Made by a program: the position numbers and the translations under genes
Shown here: positions 14,149 through 17,079 of the stretch, piece after piece
How positions within the stretch are numbered: the first letter of the stretch is position 1
How the letters are laid out: each line of letters begins with the position of its first letter
From: Prevotellaceae bacterium
Lineage (GTDB): Bacteria; Bacteroidota; Bacteroidia; Bacteroidales; UBA932
Assembly (NCBI GenBank): GCA_031284065.1
Contig: JAITAP010000157.1
Span: 1-17,079 of the forward strand
Direction of reading: 5' to 3'
Length of the DNA stretch: 17,079 bases
Notes under the pieces: generated by a model
The model's database searches: none
Seen by the model: the letters and a program-made list of their open reading frames with translations, nothing else
What the model was told of the DNA's origin: nothing

Positions 14149-14874
14149 TTAGCTGCTGTACGTGGGCTTTGCCTCGCTCACAACGTCGTCGGAGTTAAAC
14201 TGAAATCCCAACCGCTTGCCCGTTTGTATTTTGGAATCCTCTATTTTGTTGTTGATTTGTCCAACGCTCACAATCTTTGCTGCGTCGTACGGCGGCACCA
14301 GCAGGTCAAAGTTCAGCGAGTACTGGATGGCTGTTTCTGCAATTTGCCGCACGCTGTCTTTGTCAATCGCTTTGCTTCCGAAGCTATGGCAGGTGAAGCT
14401 CATTTGCCGCTTGCCTTCCACAAAGTAGCGGTTATCCCTGTTTATGAAAATGCGGCCTACAAGGTAGCCCAAGTCGTCCAAGCGGTTGAGGCGGAATGAG
14501 TCGGTGAGGAAGTTGTATATGTTTATCATGCCGCAGTAGGTATTTATTTCGCTCTGCTTGGCGTACGGTGTTTTCCAGATGATGTGGCTGCGGTCGAACT
14601 GAAAAACGTTGGAGTGCATGCTGAACACAAGTATATCGCCGGCAACCCGTATTTCGGCCTCGTACTGCCCTCTGTCGCGGTACTCCAGCTTCACGCGCTT
14701 GTCCAGCCCTTGCAGCTCTTCGTTCATTTCGTTGGCAAGCTCGTGCAGCGCCTCTTTCACCAGCTGAAAAATCTCAAACGTATTGTCGTAAATGCGCTGC
14801 TTTTCCAGCGCCTTCCCTTTTAGCATTTGCAAGATATTGTCCCGCAAAGGGTCATTTTCACTATCATTTTCCAT
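14149..14874 (-). CDS. Conserved Bacteroidales protein of unknown function
   Basis: This 241-residue soluble protein has no signal peptide or membrane helix. A helical, charged N-terminus (to about residue 55) is followed by mixed alpha/beta sequence with DILVFSMHSNVFQFDRSH, INTYCGMINIYNFLTDSF and RYFVEGKRQMSF. The C-terminus has TGKRLGFQFNSDDV. I recognise the pattern as a family conserved across Bacteroidales but can assign no activity; no catalytic motif is evident. It lies directly before a small TPR gene. A good promoter candidate lies about 180 bp upstream (15056-15086). The intervening sequence 14875-15050 holds no convincing gene. Confidence 0.75.
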   Translation of the reverse strand: MENDSENDPLRDNILQMLKGKALEKQRIYDNTFEIFQLVKEALHELANEMNEELQGLDKRVKLEYRDRGQYEAEIRVAGDILVFSMHSNVFQFDRSHIIWKTPYAKQSEINTYCGMINIYNFLTDSFRLNRLDDLGYLVGRIFINRDNRYFVEGKRQMSFTCHSFGSKAIDKDSVRQIAETAIQYSLNFDLLVPPYDAAKIVSVGQINNKIEDSKIQTGKRLGFQFNSDDVVSEAKPTYSS

Positions 14875-15055
14875 TGTGTAATTATAATTTAAGATTATTG
14901 GGGGATAACTAATTGCATCGTGTATGTGCCTTACTTAAGGCAATTTCTAATAGAACAAATTCTTGCAGGGAATATTTAAAGTGAAATTACCGAAAATATT
15001 TGCAGCAAAAAGCGCTACAGAATCGTTTAGCATTAAACTTTTTCGTTTATGGCAA

Positions 15056-15086
15056 CAAAAGTAGAATATTGGAATGAATTATACAA
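15056..15086 (-). promoter_or_regulatory. Candidate promoter (-33 TTG, -7 TACTTTTG) for the unknown/TPR pair
   Basis: On the minus strand GTTG at 15084-15087 is followed after 20 bp by TACTTTTG (15056-15063), a full -7 match at the expected spacing, the best-spaced promoter in the window. It would start a transcript near 15050 with a leader of about 175 nt before the start at 14874. It also lies downstream of the glycosyltransferase stop, so it separates the two transcription units. Confidence 0.45.
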
Positions 15087-15141
15087 CTTTTTGCGTCGTT
15101 TTTTCCAAAGTAATCCTCCTATCCTCTTTGGGTGCGGGTGT

Positions 15142-15972
15142 TTAGCATTGGGTAAGTATTTCTATTGGCGTATTTTTCAACTCGGAAGCCAGCATGGAAT
15201 ATGAGCTGCCCGACGATCCGTATATCTTTTGGGTGGAGGCCAAGGTGTAAAGCTCAACTACGGCTTCGATAATACCCTCTTTGGTATCCCTTCTCACAAA
15301 GTTTTCCCGAGTGATAATTTTGTCGCCCCAGAGGTCAATGAGCGCTTTTTTCTCTTCGACGGAATCGGATGCTACGTAAAAACAGGTGGTCGGGTCGGCT
15401 GCAATTTCCGATTTCATTTTTTCTATAAATAGGGTGGTCGGGCTTTCTACGATTGATTTCTGCATATCTGTTCGCCGAATGTGTATTCCTATCGTACGGC
15501 TGGGGAGCGTGCTCAAGCGGGTTTCGATTTTTGAACGGATGGCTTCGGTGGGATGCAGGTAGAAAGAGTTATCGCTATTCGTGTAAAAATTAAGGTATTG
15601 GGTTACGTATAGCGAGCGCTTGTTGAAATTTACAGGGAACCATTTCTGAAATAAGAGTAATGCGGGTGATTTTGCGTAAAACAAGGCGTCAAATTTCAAA
15701 CGCTGGTAGAGTCGCGGAAGCCATCGGGTGTATTTGTGTGGTCGGTCGTAGAGATAGTGATACCATTGAGCGTCAATAACTGTTACGTCTTTTGCTTTTT
15801 CCGACAAGGTAAAGAGGTCGTGAAAACCGGCTCCCATTCCCCAATCTTTGAACCAGAAGATTTTCAGTTTCTTGTTATGGTCGGCACAAAGCCGGATGGC
15901 GGCGCCGATAGCGTTTACGCGATTGGCTAATCCGCCGACAGGTATGAATGTTAAACTTGCTGCTTCTCTCAT
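15142..15972 (-). CDS. Fucosyltransferase-like glycosyltransferase (GT-B fold)
   Basis: This 276-residue cytoplasmic protein carries marks of the NodZ/GT11/GT23-like fucosyltransferase superfamily. GGLANRVNAIGAAI at 13-26 corresponds to the N-terminal GGLGNR motif. GIHIRRTD at 162-169 is the HxRxTD sugar-nucleotide motif. YVASDS at 199-204 and GSSGSSYSMLAS at 252-263 are the donor-site C-terminal motifs. It would transfer a sugar, possibly fucose from GDP-fucose, to a lipopolysaccharide, capsule or glycoprotein glycan. The exact donor and acceptor are not known. It lies 41 bp after the FkbM-like gene on the same strand, in AT-rich sequence typical of exchanged glycan loci. The start at 15972 gives an almost immediate entry into the first beta strand, as expected. 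Confidence 0.75.
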   Translation of the reverse strand: MREAASLTFIPVGGLANRVNAIGAAIRLCADHNKKLKIFWFKDWGMGAGFHDLFTLSEKAKDVTVIDAQWYHYLYDRPHKYTRWLPRLYQRLKFDALFYAKSPALLLFQKWFPVNFNKRSLYVTQYLNFYTNSDNSFYLHPTEAIRSKIETRLSTLPSRTIGIHIRRTDMQKSIVESPTTLFIEKMKSEIAADPTTCFYVASDSVEEKKALIDLWGDKIITRENFVRRDTKEGIIEAVVELYTLASTQKIYGSSGSSYSMLASELKNTPIEILTQC

Positions 15973-16013
15973 GGTAATCTTTTTTGACGAGGCAGATAAT
16001 ACTTTTACGGTAT

Positions 16014-16868
16014 TTAACTCTGCGTGTCGAATGATAATGGAATGTCCGGTAAGCTTGCAATATTTGGAAAATCAACTCCTTCGATGGGGAACTTTGTCCT
16101 TCTTTCACCTATTTCCCTTTTATTTAAAGACAAATTTTTGTTGGCAAACGTAATTTCTAAAAGTGCAGGAAGAGTAGTACCGGGTATCAACTTTCCTCCA
16201 TTATTAACGTGTATATGAATAATATCAAAATGTTTGGAAAAACAATCTATAATTGCTTCAAAATTTTTCCATTCAACGCCAAGATCGTGAAATTCAACAG
16301 CCATTCCATTTACTTTGTCGAAAAATGGCGTGAGTTGAGGCAGCGTAGAATATTCCCACTTTTCTATATCCATTTTAATGAATACGGAAGAATCTTTGAG
16401 ATTATTCCTGATTAACAATTTGTTAAATATAGTATCAAAGGAGCAAAAGAAGTTGTCATCTGTTGAGCCAAGAAACTTGGGAATAAAAAATCTATTTTTA
16501 CTCTTCCGAAAATATCGTTTTAAAGAAATTGATGCGTATAGGCAACTTAGCATTCCCTTTAGGGAAGACATTGATCGTGAAATTCTGCATTTCAAGCTAT
16601 GTAGAATGAATGCTTTCAAGTGTTTTAAAGCCCTACCTACAAGTTGTAGCGGTGCAGCGGAATAGTCAAATGCATAAACGCTCAGCGAATGCCGCCGCCT
16701 TTTGCAAAAATCTCGCTCAAACGACCACTCGTTAGAAATTCCAAAGCTTAACAAAAATTCTGTTTTTTCTATTTGTTGCTCGGACAACACATAACCGCCA
16801 TCAGCATTTCTGCCAATGCGAATGAGGTCGTCAACGTAAACAGGTTGTAATTTATTTAAGATATACAC
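16014..16868 (-). CDS. FkbM-like methyltransferase family protein
   Basis: This 284-residue protein resembles the FkbM/Methyltransf_21-like group found in glycan loci. Marks are DLIRIGRNADGGYVL at 14-28, FLLSFGISNEWSFERDF at 38-54 (a glycine-poor form of the S-adenosylmethionine site), and IKMDIEKWEYSTLPQL at 164-179, the characteristic KxDIExxE stretch, then AVEFHDL at 190-196. Residues 75-125 are a basic, helical insertion. The start is a GTG at 16866-16868; no in-frame ATG exists before the upstream stop, although codons before the GTG also look readable. Methylation of a sugar or lipid-linked glycan is the likely role but is inferred from family and context. It is strongly AT-rich and probably forms an operon with the downstream glycosyltransferase. 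Confidence 0.7.
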   Translation of the reverse strand: MYILNKLQPVYVDDLIRIGRNADGGYVLSEQQIEKTEFLLSFGISNEWSFERDFCKRRRHSLSVYAFDYSAAPLQLVGRALKHLKAFILHSLKCRISRSMSSLKGMLSCLYASISLKRYFRKSKNRFFIPKFLGSTDDNFFCSFDTIFNKLLIRNNLKDSSVFIKMDIEKWEYSTLPQLTPFFDKVNGMAVEFHDLGVEWKNFEAIIDCFSKHFDIIHIHVNNGGKLIPGTTLPALLEITFANKNLSLNKREIGERRTKFPIEGVDFPNIASLPDIPLSFDTQS

Positions 16869-16935
16869 AGCGGTTGCAAATTTATTGTTAGGATATAAGG
16901 TAATTGTTTCATTCTATCGTAAGGGTGCAAAGCAG

Positions 16936-16980
16936 AAAAAATCCGCCCCCATGAAAAAAACATGGTGCGGATGTATTTTG
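16936..16980 (-). terminator. Hairpin terminator, strongest on the minus strand
   Basis: ATCCGCCCCCATG at 16941-16953 pairs with CATGGTGCGGAT at 16961-16972 around an A7 loop, with one small internal asymmetry. On the minus strand the stem is followed by TTTTTT (16936-16941), as in an intrinsic terminator. On the plus strand it is followed by the weaker T-rich GTATTTTG. It would end a leftward gene to the right of the window and isolate the FkbM-like gene. The remaining sequence 16981-17079 holds no convincing gene; only a 19-codon minus-strand frame ending at 17018 is open to the edge. Confidence 0.65.
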
Positions 16981-17079
16981 TTCTTCCATGATGCTCTAAA
17001 AAAAGGGCTGAATGGTGTCAATGAGAGACCACTCTGAACCAGTAGTCTGTTGGAAGAATGCAGGTCGTGCTATTCATGT

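Noticed and set aside
15049..15204. 51-residue plus-strand frame (MATKVEYWNELY...) between the unknown protein and the glycosyltransferase
   Set aside because: It overlaps the glycosyltransferase end antisense by 63 bp, covers the better promoter candidate, and matches no family I know.
17018..17079. Minus-strand frame open at the right edge, ending DYWFRVVSH
   Set aside because: Only 19 codons are visible and nothing in them is recognisable; the terminator at 16941-16972 fits a leftward gene end, but that is not enough.

Overview
The window comes from the chromosome of a Bacteroidota bacterium, most likely of the order Bacteroidales. The signs are an Oar-type TonB-dependent receptor with a carboxypeptidase-like N-terminal domain, an HU/CCDC81-like domain fused to a membrane SPOR protein, lipoproteins with Bacteroidota-style lipoboxes, truB next to queA, A-rich leaders without Shine-Dalgarno sequences, and several copies of the Bacteroidota -7 promoter word TAnnTTTG. 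Most genes are GC-rich at third codon positions. Two blocks are visibly AT-richer: the restriction-modification pair at 12.17-13.80 kb and the glycan-type genes after about 15 kb.

Layout. (1) 0.1-1.85 kb, plus strand: a uridine phosphorylase-like enzyme, overlapped by 4 bp by a SirB1-type transglutaminase-like protein. (2) 1.86-3.9 kb, minus strand: a YgjP/SprT-like zinc peptidase preceded by a one-pass membrane protein with an N-terminal HU-like domain and a periplasmic SPOR domain. (3) 4.2-5.3 kb, plus strand: an ABC-type metal-chelate (siderophore/cobalamin) binding lipoprotein with no transporter partners in view. (4) 5.35-9.87 kb, minus strand: a nucleotide pyrophosphatase/phosphodiesterase lipoprotein behind a 1073-residue TonB-dependent receptor, separated by a conspicuous inverted repeat built of 10-bp units. 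(5) 10.07-11.95 kb, plus strand: the tRNA-modification genes truB and queA. (6) 12.17-13.80 kb, plus strand: a D12-class DNA adenine methyltransferase overlapping an HNH endonuclease by 8 bp, a compact Type II restriction-modification system that looks horizontally acquired. (7) 13.95-14.87 kb, minus strand: a Bacteroidales-type pair of a 241-residue protein of unknown function and a 66-residue single-TPR protein. (8) 15.14-16.87 kb, minus strand: a fucosyltransferase-like glycosyltransferase preceded by an FkbM-like methyltransferase, probably the end of a polysaccharide or glycan locus extending to the right.

How the genes may work together. The phosphodiesterase, TonB receptor, binding lipoprotein and nucleoside phosphorylase would fit scavenging of nucleotides and chelated cofactors, but this is inferred from families only. 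TruB and QueA act on tRNA. The methyltransferase and HNH protein form a defence module.

No CRISPR array, tRNA, rRNA or transposase gene was recognised. The best candidates for something little described are the restriction-modification pair of unknown specificity, the dispersed 10-bp-unit repeats, the HU-SPOR fusion and the unknown/TPR pair. None of them proves a new system from sequence alone.
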